DNA from: Gemmatimonadota bacterium
GTDB taxonomy: Bacteria; Gemmatimonadota; Gemmatimonadetes; Gemmatimonadales; GWC2-71-9
Direction: 5' to 3'
DNA length: 37,544 bases
Assembly: GCA_027294815.1 (NCBI GenBank)
Contig: JAPULP010000200.1
Span: forward strand, 1 to 37,544
This document shows positions 7,504-16,975 of the stretch, piece after piece. Under the pieces are notes generated by a model. The model searched no databases and was not told where the DNA came from. It saw nothing but the letters and a program-made list of their open reading frames with translations. The number at the start of each line of letters is the position of its first letter. The stretch's first letter is position 1. The translations under genes and the position numbers were made by a program.

Positions 7504-8976
7504 TTGGCTAACCCTTCTCAGCACTCAATACGTTATTTTTCCGTCGTGACGTACACACGTAGCGCATCGCTCCTACTCGCCTTGATCCCCTCATTCCATG
7601 CCTGTGAATGGGGGGAGGCTGGCAACCCCATCCGCGTCGCCTTCGCGGCCGAGTCCGCTACCCCGAACGACACCTCGGTCGTCTTCCGATTCCCGACCAG
7701 TGCGGGGCCAGGGGTTCACCTCTACACCTTCCCGCGTCTGACGGAGGCCGATTGGCATTTTGCCACGCCCAGGCTGGCGGTCCGCCGCCTGGTGGGTTTT
7801 GGGGTGTCTGAAGGCCAGGTGTACGTCGAGACGCAAGATTCGTCGCTGGTCGCCCTCGACCTGGAAAGCGGTCTGGCCTCCACGCTCGAAAGCGCGGTCT
7901 TCTCGACAGCCATGGGTCCCACCGGTGTGCCACACATCGTGGGCTTTGACGGCACGCTCGCGGCGGTAATCGATCGACACACCCAGCCATGGGATCCCGT
8001 GCTCGCAGAGTTGCCGACACGGGTATGGGGCACGACGCGGAGACGGCTACTGGCCTTGGTCGAGTCCGATCAAGGTAGGCGGGTCGACCTGTTCGAAAAC
8101 TCTTCCTTCATCGGGAGTCTCGACCTGCCAGCCGGGCTTACCGCGGTCACGAGGTGGGGGGACCTCGCCGTGGTGGCGGTCGATTCCGGACTGGTGTCAG
8201 TCCGCATGGATCCCAGTCGGGACGACACCGAGTTTTTCCCGATTCCTGGCGTCGTGGCCGCCATGGTGTTTTCCGCGGCCAGCCACCACCTCTTCGTGGC
8301 TACAGCCGATCTCCAGATTCGCGTGATCAACCGATTCTCTCTAGACGGCGGCGAAGGTGCAGTTCTCAGACAATACCCGCTCGCGGATCGGATCGAAGCC
8401 ATGCGCGCCGGATCGCAGGGGCGGTTGCTGCTGCTGAAACCGGAAGGTGTCGATTCGGTGTGGATCGCCGATGCCACCGAACTCACCCGCGTGGTAACCG
8501 TTCCAGGATCGTGGGATAGTGACCTCCCGCAAGTAGCAACCGACGGAACGGTTTTGGTACGGCAGGGAGATGACGTCGTCGCCATCGATCCCGAAACCGC
8601 CGCCGAGGTGGGTCGGATCGAAGATGGGGCCAAAGATCGTTGGCTGGTGGCCGCATGGAATCCGCGCCGGCCCACGCTCCAGTTGGCGGAGGAGGTTGAG
8701 ACCGGTCCGGATGAGGCAATCGACGAGGCAGATCGGCGGACGTACTATGCTCAGCTGAGCAGCACCTCAAACCAAGCGTGGGCGCTGGCGCGCCGCGATG
8801 AGTTGCGTGGCGCTCAATTGAACGCACAGGTCATCTATCCTGACGAGTACTACGACCGATACCGGGTCGTGCTTGGACCCTTCGACACATCGGAAGAGGC
8901 CGACAACATCGGTCGCCGGCTCGGACAGCCTTATTGGATCATCACTGTGCAGGATACGACGGCCACAAACCGATGA
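7504..8976 (+). CDS. Exported beta-propeller-like protein with C-terminal SPOR domain
   Basis: An envelope protein of up to 490 residues. After a hydrophobic export segment (SASLLLALIPSFHAC) come about 370 residues of repeated beta-strand character (VYVET, LVALDLE, VVAVD, VVAIDPE) suggesting a propeller, and a C-terminal SPOR domain (about the last 75 residues, YYAQLSST ... YRVVLGPF ... A..I.RRLGQPYWII). SPOR domains bind denuded peptidoglycan at division sites. The start is uncertain: TTG 7504 gives the longest product, while GTG 7546 places the hydrophobic segment correctly. FHAC is a poor lipobox. The stop overlaps the next ATG (ATGA). No specific function is recognised for the propeller part. 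Confidence 0.75.
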   Translation: MANPSQHSIRYFSVVTYTRSASLLLALIPSFHACEWGEAGNPIRVAFAAESATPNDTSVVFRFPTSAGPGVHLYTFPRLTEADWHFATPRLAVRRLVGFGVSEGQVYVETQDSSLVALDLESGLASTLESAVFSTAMGPTGVPHIVGFDGTLAAVIDRHTQPWDPVLAELPTRVWGTTRRRLLALVESDQGRRVDLFENSSFIGSLDLPAGLTAVTRWGDLAVVAVDSGLVSVRMDPSRDDTEFFPIPGVVAAMVFSAASHHLFVATADLQIRVINRFSLDGGEGAVLRQYPLADRIEAMRAGSQGRLLLLKPEGVDSVWIADATELTRVVTVPGSWDSDLPQVATDGTVLVRQGDDVVAIDPETAAEVGRIEDGAKDRWLVAAWNPRRPTLQLAEEVETGPDEAIDEADRRTYYAQLSSTSNQAWALARRDELRGAQLNAQVIYPDEYYDRYRVVLGPFDTSEEADNIGRRLGQPYWIITVQDTTATNR

Positions 8977-10289
8977 CCGCCCGCGAGTTCGACCACGCGG
9001 CACTCGCCGACTACACCGTGGTCGCACTCATCTCAGCTACGCAAGACCACGAATGGGCCGCCGCCCAAGCCTGGGCCGTGGCCCGCGAAGCAACCCGTGG
9101 GAAGCCCAGGGTGGCGCTCGTAGACCTCTCCCTTGCCAGACCCGCGCTCGATGCCGGTGCGGCACTCCCGAGCGGAGGCGCCGAGGGGATCGTGGACGCG
9201 CTCCTGTACGACGCCTCCCTCACCGAGGTGGCACAACCACAGGACGAGCCGGGACTCCACTACCTCGGGGTCGGGACACCGACCGGCAACCCCCCGGAGG
9301 TGTGGGCCCACCCACGGTGGACGCGGCTGCACGCCGGGTTCAAGAGTCAGGGCGCGCTGTTGCTGCTATTCCTGCCCCCGGCGGCCATTCCACACCTCGC
9401 CCTCCAACCGGACGGTGTGATCATCCTCGCCCGCACCGGCTGGAGTCAGGAAGAGCAACGGCACCTAGGCGTGTCGAAGTGGCTGGAGCAGGGTATTCCC
9501 CTGCTAGCGGTGCTGTCGGAGCCAAGCACCGCCCCTCCGGCCCCGACCGGCGGACTTCGCGTGGCCCCACGTCGGCGGGGGAAGGGAAACCTGATGCTCG
9601 CGGCCGCTCTTGTTGTCGTCATCGCCGTTACGGCGGTGTGGGGGGTCTCCCGACTGTCGGAATCGCCCGCTGCGCCGCGGGAAACCTCGGTTCCGGTTAC
9701 AGAGCCGCTCGTTGCCACGCCCCCGCCCCCGCCCCCGCCCCCGGTTGAGCCCACCTCGACGGATATCGTGACGCCGCCCTCCGAGCCGCGGCGGCTCGAT
9801 ACGCTGTTCTATGCGATTCAAGTTGCCGCTTTCAACACGTCAGCTCGGGCCCTGGAATACGCTCACTCGCTCGAGGACCGGAGATTGGCCGCGGCCGTGA
9901 CCCCGGTCCGGGTCAGAGGCCGGGTCTGGTACCGCGTGATTCTGGGCGCGCTACCCACCTCGGCGGAGGCTCGCGCAGCCCTCCAGAGGCTCTGGCGTGA
10001 CGGCTTGGTGGCGAGTGGTGAGGGAGCTATCTTGCGCACTCCGCAGGCATTCGATCTGGGAACCCGCCCAAACGCCGACATGGCATGGGAAGAGACACAA
10101 CGGCTCCGCGAACGCGGCATCCCCGCATACACCGTAGAGGCGTCCCAGGGGACAGGGACAGGGGCGGGGGCGGCTCGGATACTCGTCGGCGCATTTGAAA
10201 CTCCCGACCAAACCGCGGTGGTCGAATCGTTGTTGACGGCCGCCGGATTGACGACAACCCTCGTGAATCGTACAGGGAACACACCATGA
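8973..10289 (+). CDS. Single-pass SPOR protein with degenerate ParA/BY-kinase-like N-domain
   Basis: 438 residues. Residues 1-~190 follow the layout of ParA/MinD or bacterial tyrosine-kinase ATPases: RVALVDLSLARPALDAG resembles the Walker A' region (VLLVDaDlrrP), then a G..D.L segment and LLLLFLPPAA where Walker B would be. The P-loop is missing (ISATQDHEW where a GKST motif is expected). A transmembrane helix is at ~206-228, an eight-proline run at 250-257, then a SPOR domain (YAIQVAAF ... YRVILGAL) and a second, weaker SPOR-like segment ending at the C-terminus. It is coupled to the propeller/SPOR gene upstream and to smc downstream by ATGA overlaps. A cytoplasm-to-septum link is a reasonable inference but unproven. 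Confidence 0.75.
   Translation: MTAREFDHAALADYTVVALISATQDHEWAAAQAWAVAREATRGKPRVALVDLSLARPALDAGAALPSGGAEGIVDALLYDASLTEVAQPQDEPGLHYLGVGTPTGNPPEVWAHPRWTRLHAGFKSQGALLLLFLPPAAIPHLALQPDGVIILARTGWSQEEQRHLGVSKWLEQGIPLLAVLSEPSTAPPAPTGGLRVAPRRRGKGNLMLAAALVVVIAVTAVWGVSRLSESPAAPRETSVPVTEPLVATPPPPPPPPVEPTSTDIVTPPSEPRRLDTLFYAIQVAAFNTSARALEYAHSLEDRRLAAAVTPVRVRGRVWYRVILGALPTSAEARAALQRLWRDGLVASGEGAILRTPQAFDLGTRPNADMAWEETQRLRERGIPAYTVEASQGTGTGAGAARILVGAFETPDQTAVVESLLTAAGLTTTLVNRTGNTP
9720..9743 (+). repeat. (CCCCCG)x4 hexamer tract encoding eight prolines
   Basis: Four tandem hexamers in frame encode a Pro8 linker just after the transmembrane helix of the SPOR protein. Similar GC hexamer runs occur in the Ala/Pro linker of the SpoIID-like lipoprotein (28813-28847). 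Confidence 0.9.
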
Positions 10290-13200
10290 AACTGACCCGG
10301 CTGGTGCTGTCGGGCTTCAAATCCTTCGCCGACAAAGTCGAACTGACGTTCGAAGACGGCATCACGTCCATCGTCGGGCCCAATGGGTGCGGAAAATCCA
10401 ACATCTCCGATGCGGTCAGGTGGGTGTTGGGCGAGCAGCGCGCGAAAATCCTCCGTGGCGCGCGGATGGAAGACATCATCTTCCAAGGCACCGCCAAGCG
10501 GAAACCGCTCAACCTTTCGGAAGTCTCACTCCACTTCGATAACAGCGACGAAACGCTACCGATCTCCTACCGTGAGGTCGTCGTAACGCGGCGGCTCACG
10601 CGAGCGGGCCTGAGTGAATACCTCGTCAACCAGCAGCCCGTGCGCTTGCGCGACGTGCAGGACCTCTTACGCGGCACCGGGTTGGGTGGCGAAGGGGGGG
10701 TGGTGATCGAAGCCCAAAGAATCGATCGCCTCTTGTCCGACCGGACCGAGGAGCGGCGCGCGCTGTTCGAGGAGGCAGCCGGCATCGGACTCTACCGAGA
10801 CCGGAAAACGACGACCGAACGGCGACTCGAGAAAACACTCGAAGACCTCAGGCGTTTGGACGATCTGATCTCGGAAATCCAAACGCAGGTGCGCAGCTTG
10901 GCGCGGCAACGTGGAAAAGCCGAACGGCACAAGCAACTCACCGAGGAACGATTTGGGATCGTGATGACGTTGGCACGACGCCGGCTCGCGCAGCTCGACG
11001 TGCAAATGGCAACGTTGAACACCCAAGAACAAGAGATCAGCGAAGCCCTACCTCGCGATCGTGAGTTGCTCAGTAAAGAGGAGCGGGAGCGGGAAGAACG
11101 CGTCCAGGCCCGCGCAACGGCCGAGGCACAACGAAACGAAATCGAGCGGCGTCTCGCCGAACGACGCCTGGAGGTTGGGAAGCTGGAGGGGGACCTCGAA
11201 TTGGCGAGCGAGCGACTGAAGAACGCGGTGGAGCGCAAGGCGCGCGCCCGCGAGGAGCGGATCCACGCCGACGCTCGAGCGGCACACGCCGACCGAGAGA
11301 AGGAGGAGGCGGCCGCGGAACGAGTAGCGGCCACCGAGGCACACCAATCGGTCCAGACCGAACTCGACCTGCGTGCCTCCGACGAGAAAGCGACGCGCGA
11401 CCGTTTGCTCGCACAGCGCGAGCGGGTGCGAGTGATGGGAGATGCGCTGCAGGAGCAAGCCGAAACCGGGGGCTCGCTCGCCGTGGAAATCGAGGCCCTC
11501 GAGCGCGACCTCGGCGACCTCCGCGCACAGGAGGCGGACGCCACAAAACGAAGTGCAGAGACCGTGACGCATAGCGAAGAGGCTCGGTTGAAACTGCAGG
11601 CGGCTTCAACGGAACTGGCCAAGCGGCAGCACACGGACGGTCAGGCATCGACCGAACTCGAGCGGGCGCGCCACGCCCTGGCCGGCGCGAAGGAACACGA
11701 GGCAGCCCTCTTGTTGGAGCGGCGTTCCGCCGAGGACCGTCGGGCACAGCTGAGCGCGCGGCGTGAAGCTATCGATGCGCTGGAGCGAGATCGCGTCGGT
11801 CTTGCACCGGGGGCGCGTAAGCTCCTCGAAAACCAAGATCGCTTCGGGAGCGGCGCGATCTTGGGACCGTTGAGCGATTTCCTCCGGTCTTCCGGCGCCG
11901 GCGCCGAAGTCGCCGAGAACATGCTGGCCGAATGGCTGCACGCGGTCGTGGTCAAAGACGAAGAAACCGTGGACACGGTACGCCGTTGGCACGAGGAAGA
12001 GCAGCCCGGACCGTTGGTGCTCCTTCCCGTAACGCCGGGCCCCACACGCGACGGCGACCCACCAGGCGACATCCAATTGGAGGTGGCAGAACCGGCCGGT
12101 TCGTGGGCCGCCGCCCTGCTCGCGGGCCACGCGCAATTGGACGACACAGGCACGGCCATCCGGCGGTCGAACGGAGCGGTGTTCCTTCCGGGCACCGAAG
12201 ACCGCAGCGGCCCCCTACAGCGGCGCGCCGAGATCGAACGATTGGGCGAAGAGGTCGCGGAGACGGAGTCGCAGGTCGCCCGGTTGGTCCGGGAGGCCAA
12301 GAACGCGGCGAGCGCGTTGTCGGACGCGGAAAGCAAACTCGAGATTGCAGCGCGGTCGTCCGATGAAACGCGACAAGCGTTGCACGAGCTCAAGGCGACT
12401 CACGGCGACGGCGAACGTGAGGTGCAGCGCGCGGAACGCGAGCGGCGGGAAGCCGTTGGGCACGCCACCCGAATCAAGAAGCGAATAGACGGACGAGCCG
12501 CCAGACTGCACAAAGCGCAGTCCGAGTTACAGTCGTTGAAGCGCGGACGCGCCCAGGCAGAAGCCGAACTCGAGACACAGCGGTCGTTACTGCAACATCA
12601 GGAAACAGATCAGGAAACAGCGCGTGAAAACCGCGTGCACTGGCAGGTTGAAGAGGCTCAAGTATCGGTCAGGGAACAGGCGGCTCGGGAGCGCGAAGAG
12701 CGCGCGGAGAAAGCGCTAGGAGAGGCAACCACCGAAATCAAATCGCTCGAGCGGGAGATTGCCGAGATCGGTGAGGCCACCGGAGGCGCGGAAGAACAAC
12801 AAGCACAGTGGACCGACCAGATGGCTGAACGCAAAGCCGAAGTGGCAGAGCTGGCAACGGCAGCGCAGAACGCACAGCGGGCGGTGCAACTCGCCGACGA
12901 AACGTTGCAGATCAGCGATCAGGGTCTCCAATCCACCCGCGAAAGCGTACAACAACTCTCGGAAAGATCTCACCGCGTCGAACTCGAGCGGGCGGAGATC
13001 GAAGGACGCCGCAACGCCATCGTCGAACGGGTGGAGGCTGAGTGGCGTATGCCGTTAGCCGAGCTCTTGGAGACCGCCCCTGCGGTGGAAGGCGACGAGG
13101 AGGACCTGCAACAGGAAGCGGACTTGCTCGCCGACCGTCTGCAGGCGGGGGGTCCGGTGAATCCCCTGGCGGCGCAGGAGCATGACGAGGAGAAGACACG

Positions 13201-13759
13201 CCTCGAATTTCTCGAGACGCAACGCGACGATCTGGTCGAGGCGCGCTCTTCCCTGCTCAAGGCGTTACGCGAAATCGATGACACGGCTCGTGCAATGTTC
13301 AGCGAAACCTTCACCGCGGTGCGCGACAATTTCCAACGAGTCTTCTTGACGTTGTTCGAAGGCGGCGAATGCGACGTACGATTGGTCGATGAATCTGATC
13401 CCCTCGACAGCGAAATCGAAATCCGGGCCGCACCCCGAGGCAAACGGACACAGCGGATTCACTTGCTGTCGTCTGGCGAACGGGCGCTCGTGGCAATATC
13501 TCTACTATTCGCCATTTACCTCACCAAACCGAGTCCGTTCTGTTTGCTCGACGAGGTAGATGCCCCACTCGACGACTCGAACGTGCAGCGGTTCCTCCGG
13601 CTGCTCGACGAATTCAAGACCGACACGCAATTCATCGTCATTACGCACAACCCAAGGACGATGCAGACGGCCGACGCTGTGTACGGTGTCACGATGCAGG
13701 AACCCGGCGTGTCGTCGATCGTCGGCGTCCGGCTGGGCGAGCACGCAGCCATCGCTTGA
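10286..13759 (+). CDS. smc: Chromosome segregation ATPase SMC
   Basis: The condensin-like ATPase that organises and segregates the chromosome. The 1157-residue product has the SMC N-terminus (MKLTRLVLSGFKSFADK) with Walker A GPNGCGKSN at 31-39, a first long coiled coil, a hinge at about 515-645, a second long Glu/Arg/Ala-rich coiled coil, and the C-terminal head with the LLSSGERAL signature (~1058) and Walker B FCLLDEVDAPLDD (~1085), then VITHNPRTM. All catalytic motifs are intact and the length is normal. The hinge looks short and its motifs weak compared with well-known SMCs. The start overlaps the SPOR gene stop (ATGA). No scpA or scpB is in the window. Confidence 0.97.
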   Translation: MKLTRLVLSGFKSFADKVELTFEDGITSIVGPNGCGKSNISDAVRWVLGEQRAKILRGARMEDIIFQGTAKRKPLNLSEVSLHFDNSDETLPISYREVVVTRRLTRAGLSEYLVNQQPVRLRDVQDLLRGTGLGGEGGVVIEAQRIDRLLSDRTEERRALFEEAAGIGLYRDRKTTTERRLEKTLEDLRRLDDLISEIQTQVRSLARQRGKAERHKQLTEERFGIVMTLARRRLAQLDVQMATLNTQEQEISEALPRDRELLSKEEREREERVQARATAEAQRNEIERRLAERRLEVGKLEGDLELASERLKNAVERKARAREERIHADARAAHADREKEEAAAERVAATEAHQSVQTELDLRASDEKATRDRLLAQRERVRVMGDALQEQAETGGSLAVEIEALERDLGDLRAQEADATKRSAETVTHSEEARLKLQAASTELAKRQHTDGQASTELERARHALAGAKEHEAALLLERRSAEDRRAQLSARREAIDALERDRVGLAPGARKLLENQDRFGSGAILGPLSDFLRSSGAGAEVAENMLAEWLHAVVVKDEETVDTVRRWHEEEQPGPLVLLPVTPGPTRDGDPPGDIQLEVAEPAGSWAAALLAGHAQLDDTGTAIRRSNGAVFLPGTEDRSGPLQRRAEIERLGEEVAETESQVARLVREAKNAASALSDAESKLEIAARSSDETRQALHELKATHGDGEREVQRAERERREAVGHATRIKKRIDGRAARLHKAQSELQSLKRGRAQAEAELETQRSLLQHQETDQETARENRVHWQVEEAQVSVREQAAREREERAEKALGEATTEIKSLEREIAEIGEATGGAEEQQAQWTDQMAERKAEVAELATAAQNAQRAVQLADETLQISDQGLQSTRESVQQLSERSHRVELERAEIEGRRNAIVERVEAEWRMPLAELLETAPAVEGDEEDLQQEADLLADRLQAGGPVNPLAAQEHDEEKTRLEFLETQRDDLVEARSSLLKALREIDDTARAMFSETFTAVRDNFQRVFLTLFEGGECDVRLVDESDPLDSEIEIRAAPRGKRTQRIHLLSSGERALVAISLLFAIYLTKPSPFCLLDEVDAPLDDSNVQRFLRLLDEFKTDTQFIVITHNPRTMQTADAVYGVTMQEPGVSSIVGVRLGEHAAIA

Positions 13760-13819
13760 CGTGCGGGCGGCGACGCTCGGGGTCCTACTCGGAGCCATCC
13801 TTCCCCCAACGATGGAAGC

Positions 13820-14584
13820 ATGGAACTAGTCGTCCTCGGAACCGGTACGGTAGCACCCTCCTCCACGCGGACTGCGGCTGCTCATTGGGTCACCACCGGT
13901 TCGACCCGACTGTTGCTCGACTGCGGAGCGGGAACCATGCACCGCATGGCGACGTGCAACATACCGTGGCCCGACCTCACACACGTGGCGCTCACACATT
14001 TTCACGTCGATCATTGGGGCGAGGTCCCCATGCTGCTTTTTGCTCTTAGATGGGGAACCGAACCAGCACGCAGTCAACCGTTGAACGTGATCGGTCCGAC
14101 AGGCCTCATGGAACGAATGCGACACGCGGCTCGGGCTCTGGGCGACTGGGTCCTCGAGCCCGGATATCCGTTGCACATACACGAACTACAGCCGGGAGCT
14201 ACGTATTCGCTCGAAGACGACGTGGTATTGGAAACGTGCAAGACGCCGCACACCGACGAGAGCATGGCGTACTCCGTCAGGGACAACTCGGGCCGTTTGG
14301 TGTACACAGGAGATACCGGAGCCAGCGACTCCCTCGCGGATTGGGCGCTCGATTGCGATCTCCTCTTGGCCGAGTGTTCCCTACCGGAAGATCGGGGTAT
14401 CGATACGCATCTCACCCCGAAACGGGCCGGAGAACTGGCGCGAAAGGCCAGAGCCGGACGGCTCGTGCTGACACATTTCTATCCGCCGGTGGAGGAAGTG
14501 GATCCCGCGGCGATCGCCGCAGTTGCGTACAGTGGCACGGTCGTTGCCGCAAGAGATGGTGACCGTTTTACGGTGGGAGCTTGA
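13820..14584 (+). CDS. MBL-fold metallohydrolase, RNase Z-like
   Basis: A 254-residue metallo-beta-lactamase-fold enzyme. Strand one and the following loop (MELVVLGTGT) and the HxHxDH metal motif (H60, H62, D64, H65 in THFHVDH) match the RNase Z/ElaC-like branch. Further ligands are likely in the PHTDES, YTGDTG and LTHFYPP segments. It is shorter than typical RNase Z (about 300-330) and lacks an obvious exosite arm, so tRNA 3'-processing should not be assumed. It lies 60 nt after smc and 13 nt before lolA, so co-transcription is probable. Confidence 0.85.
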   Translation: MELVVLGTGTVAPSSTRTAAAHWVTTGSTRLLLDCGAGTMHRMATCNIPWPDLTHVALTHFHVDHWGEVPMLLFALRWGTEPARSQPLNVIGPTGLMERMRHAARALGDWVLEPGYPLHIHELQPGATYSLEDDVVLETCKTPHTDESMAYSVRDNSGRLVYTGDTGASDSLADWALDCDLLLAECSLPEDRGIDTHLTPKRAGELARKARAGRLVLTHFYPPVEEVDPAAIAAVAYSGTVVAARDGDRFTVGA

Positions 14585-14597
14585 GAGGGTCTAGACC

Positions 14598-15236
14598 ATG
14601 AAAAAAATCGTTTTCGTGGGACTGGTGCTGGCGGCCCCTCCGGCGGCAGCGCAGACCGCAACCGCAGTGCTCGCAACCGCGCAGGCCACCTATCACCAGA
14701 TCGAGACCTTGCACGCAGAATTTACGCAGATGCTGGTCAATCCGATGATGGGCGATGAAACGACGACGGGGACGTTGTACTTATCTCCGCCGCATCGCTT
14801 CTCCATGCGTTTCTCCGACCCCGAGGGCGACCGTATCGTCGGGGACGGCACATGGCTGTGGCTATATACACCCAGCACGACTCCCAACCAGGTGATTCGA
14901 CAGGTGATTCCCGAGGTGGGACCCGCTACACCAAATCTGTTCGGACAGTTCGTGGACAGACCGCTGGAACGCTACGACGCGACTTACGCGGGTATCGATT
15001 CGGTTGCGGGTTACCGCGTAGAAAACGTACGATTGATACCGCGTGTGGAAGGGATTCCGTTTCGCAGTGTGGTGATTTCGCTGTCGGCTGACGGCATGCT
15101 ACGGAAAGTTGATCTTGTCGAAGACTCGGGTCAGCGACGTACGCTGGTGTTCGACTCAATAACCGTCAACGCGCCAATTCCGGAGGAGGAACTGGTGTTT
15201 CGCGTGCCGCGAGGGACGAGGGTTGTGACGAATTGA
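14598..15236 (+). CDS. lolA: LolA-like outer-membrane lipoprotein carrier
   Basis: Periplasmic chaperone that carries lipoproteins from LolCDE to the outer membrane. The 212-residue product has a signal peptide (MKKIVFVGLVLAAPPAAAQ), then the LolA pattern: IETLHAEFTQ, a GTLYLSPPHRFSMRF strand pair, GDGTWLWLYTP and a late VFDSITVN followed by FRVPRGTRV. Length fits the family. Terminal gene of the smc side; it faces the S41 protease gene convergently across two repeat arrays. Confidence 0.88.
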   Translation: MKKIVFVGLVLAAPPAAAQTATAVLATAQATYHQIETLHAEFTQMLVNPMMGDETTTGTLYLSPPHRFSMRFSDPEGDRIVGDGTWLWLYTPSTTPNQVIRQVIPEVGPATPNLFGQFVDRPLERYDATYAGIDSVAGYRVENVRLIPRVEGIPFRSVVISLSADGMLRKVDLVEDSGQRRTLVFDSITVNAPIPEEELVFRVPRGTRVVTN

Positions 15237-15255
15237 GTCGGACGGTCTGACGGCG

Positions 15256-15298
15256 GATTTCAGATTGCAGATTTGCAATTTGCAATTTGCAATTTGAA
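15256..15298 (+). repeat. AT-rich heptamer array (ATTTGCA)n downstream of lolA
   Basis: Three perfect ATTTGCA units (15271-15291) are followed by ATTTGAA (15292-15298) and preceded by imperfect units from about 15256. The array starts about 20-35 nt after the lolA stop. It shares the 7-nt period with the G-rich arrays but not their base content. Confidence 0.9.
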
Positions 15299-15314
15299 AT
15301 CGCTTCAGCGTCTC

Positions 15315-15342
15315 TGCTCCCTGCTCCCTGCTCCCTGCTCCC
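15315..15342 (-). repeat. Heptamer array (GGGAGCA)x4 just after the S41 protease stop
   Basis: The plus strand reads TGCTCCC four times (15315-15321, 15322-15328, 15329-15335, 15336-15342). On the minus strand, sense for the S41 gene, this is GGGAGCA x4 beginning 9 nt after the TAG stop. It is the same unit as at 7436-7470 and has G3N4 spacing on the sense strand. Confidence 0.95.
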
Positions 15343-15351
15343 AAGTATCTC

Positions 15352-16941
15352 CTACCTACTCTGACCCGCCAGCTCAAACAGCTCCTCCTGACTCCCGACT
15401 CCGGCCAGCATCTCCACCGCCAGCGACACCATCCCGTCGTTAGCCACGTGGTATTGCATTTCGGCGTCGCGTCCAAATACGTACCGCAGAGTTCGTCGGT
15501 GGAGCTCCGCATTGACGATATCGATCGCGCCGTTCCAAATGGCGTTGGGCATCCGAACGTCGCGCGCACGAATTCGCCGCAGCAGATCGCTCCGCATCGC
15601 AGCCGTTACTTCGAACGAATCGGGATCGGACGATTGCAGCTCCTCCCTCAACTCCAAAGCGTAGCTAGAAACAACATCGAAGAAGCCTTGCAGGTTCGAT
15701 CCGAGCTGTGTTTGAAAGCGTCGCTCGGCCGTCGTGACGGTGTCGGCGGCGATGACGATGTCGGGATGAATTCCGCCACCACCCGTGAGTGCTCTACCGG
15801 CATCACTACGGAACTCCGACGCTACCGCCAGCGAGTCGGGCGACGAACCTGGCACCGGCAACTCCGGCGTTCCTTCGTCGCGCTCTCGATGAATCGACCT
15901 GCCGCTCGGCGTGAACCACCGGCTCGTCGTCAGGCGGAGCGCCTCGGAGGGCCCAATCTGAAAAACGGCCTGGACCACCCCTTTTCCGAAACTGGGCCTG
16001 CCGAGCACCAAGGCCCGATCGTGATCCTGCAACGCGCCGGCGACGATCTCTGCGGCGCTCGCCGAGAATTCGTTCACGAGCACCACGAGCGGCATGTCAC
16101 CCCACTCCTGCCGTGCAGTCGCATCGTACGAGCGAGACGTGCCGGCCGCACGCCCGTGCGTCGTCAGCACAACCTCGCCACGGTCGAGGAACAGATCGGA
16201 TACCGCGACGCCCTGATCGAGCAAACCTACCGGATTGAACCGCACGTCGAGGATCAAAGCGCGCGCGCCGTCGTTGCGTAACTTGGTGATTGCCTCGCGG
16301 AGTTCGTCGGCTGAGCGCGCACCCACGGTCTCGAGATGGACATATCCGACACTCGGCGCCACCAAGGCCACGTGACGAACCGACGACACGCGAATCTGCC
16401 CGCGCTCGATGTCAAAACGGAGTGGACGGGGAAGACCGGAGCGCATAACTGTGAGGGACACCGCCGTTCCGGCCTCACCCCGCAAAGAGGCCGTGGCTTT
16501 TTCGGACGACCATCCGAACGTCGAAACACCCTCGACTTCAACGATGCGATCCCCCGGCTCGATTCCCGCCTCCTCGGCCGGCGTGCCGATCAGCGGCGTG
16601 ACCACCGTGAGCCAGCCATCGGTGACCTCGATGCGTACACCGAGTCCGGCGTAGTCTCCGCGGGTGATCAGCGTCAACTCGTCGAGGTCGTCGGCTCGAA
16701 GAAACCCCGTGTACGGATCGCCGAGATTCTTGAGCATGCCGTCGATCGCGAGGTCGTAGAGCTGGCCCTTTTCGAGAGAATCGACGTAGAGATCGGCCAC
16801 CCGTTGGATGACGCTGGAAAACACCTGGGCCCGTTGATACACTTCGGACGAACGAGATGCTCCTCGCCCGAGGAGCCATGCTCCTGAGACGAACGCAACC
16901 AGCGTCACCATGGTGAGAAGGACGATGCTGCGTCGGCTCAC
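15352..16941 (-). CDS. S41-family C-terminal processing peptidase with PDZ domain
   Basis: A 529-residue periplasmic serine protease of the CtpA/Prc type. An N-terminal membrane anchor or signal (SIVLLTMVTLVAFVSGAWLL) is followed by an N-terminal helical region, a PDZ domain (GLGVRIEV ... VVTPLIGTPAEEAGIEPGDRIVEVEG) and the S41 catalytic domain. The nucleophile is probably the second serine of NEFSASAAE, with the general-base lysine 25 residues later in PSFGKGVVQ. GTG at 16939-16941 is chosen because GGAGGG lies just upstream and the hydrophobic segment follows; the frame is open further upstream. The stop is close to a GGGAGCA array. Last gene of the rpmE-prfA-prmC-tmk cluster. Confidence 0.92.
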   Translation of the reverse strand: MSRRSIVLLTMVTLVAFVSGAWLLGRGASRSSEVYQRAQVFSSVIQRVADLYVDSLEKGQLYDLAIDGMLKNLGDPYTGFLRADDLDELTLITRGDYAGLGVRIEVTDGWLTVVTPLIGTPAEEAGIEPGDRIVEVEGVSTFGWSSEKATASLRGEAGTAVSLTVMRSGLPRPLRFDIERGQIRVSSVRHVALVAPSVGYVHLETVGARSADELREAITKLRNDGARALILDVRFNPVGLLDQGVAVSDLFLDRGEVVLTTHGRAAGTSRSYDATARQEWGDMPLVVLVNEFSASAAEIVAGALQDHDRALVLGRPSFGKGVVQAVFQIGPSEALRLTTSRWFTPSGRSIHRERDEGTPELPVPGSSPDSLAVASEFRSDAGRALTGGGGIHPDIVIAADTVTTAERRFQTQLGSNLQGFFDVVSSYALELREELQSSDPDSFEVTAAMRSDLLRRIRARDVRMPNAIWNGAIDIVNAELHRRTLRYVFGRDAEMQYHVANDGMVSLAVEMLAGVGSQEELFELAGQSR

Positions 16942-16975
16942 AGGACACCCTCCGACGAATGAGATGTTCTGCCTG

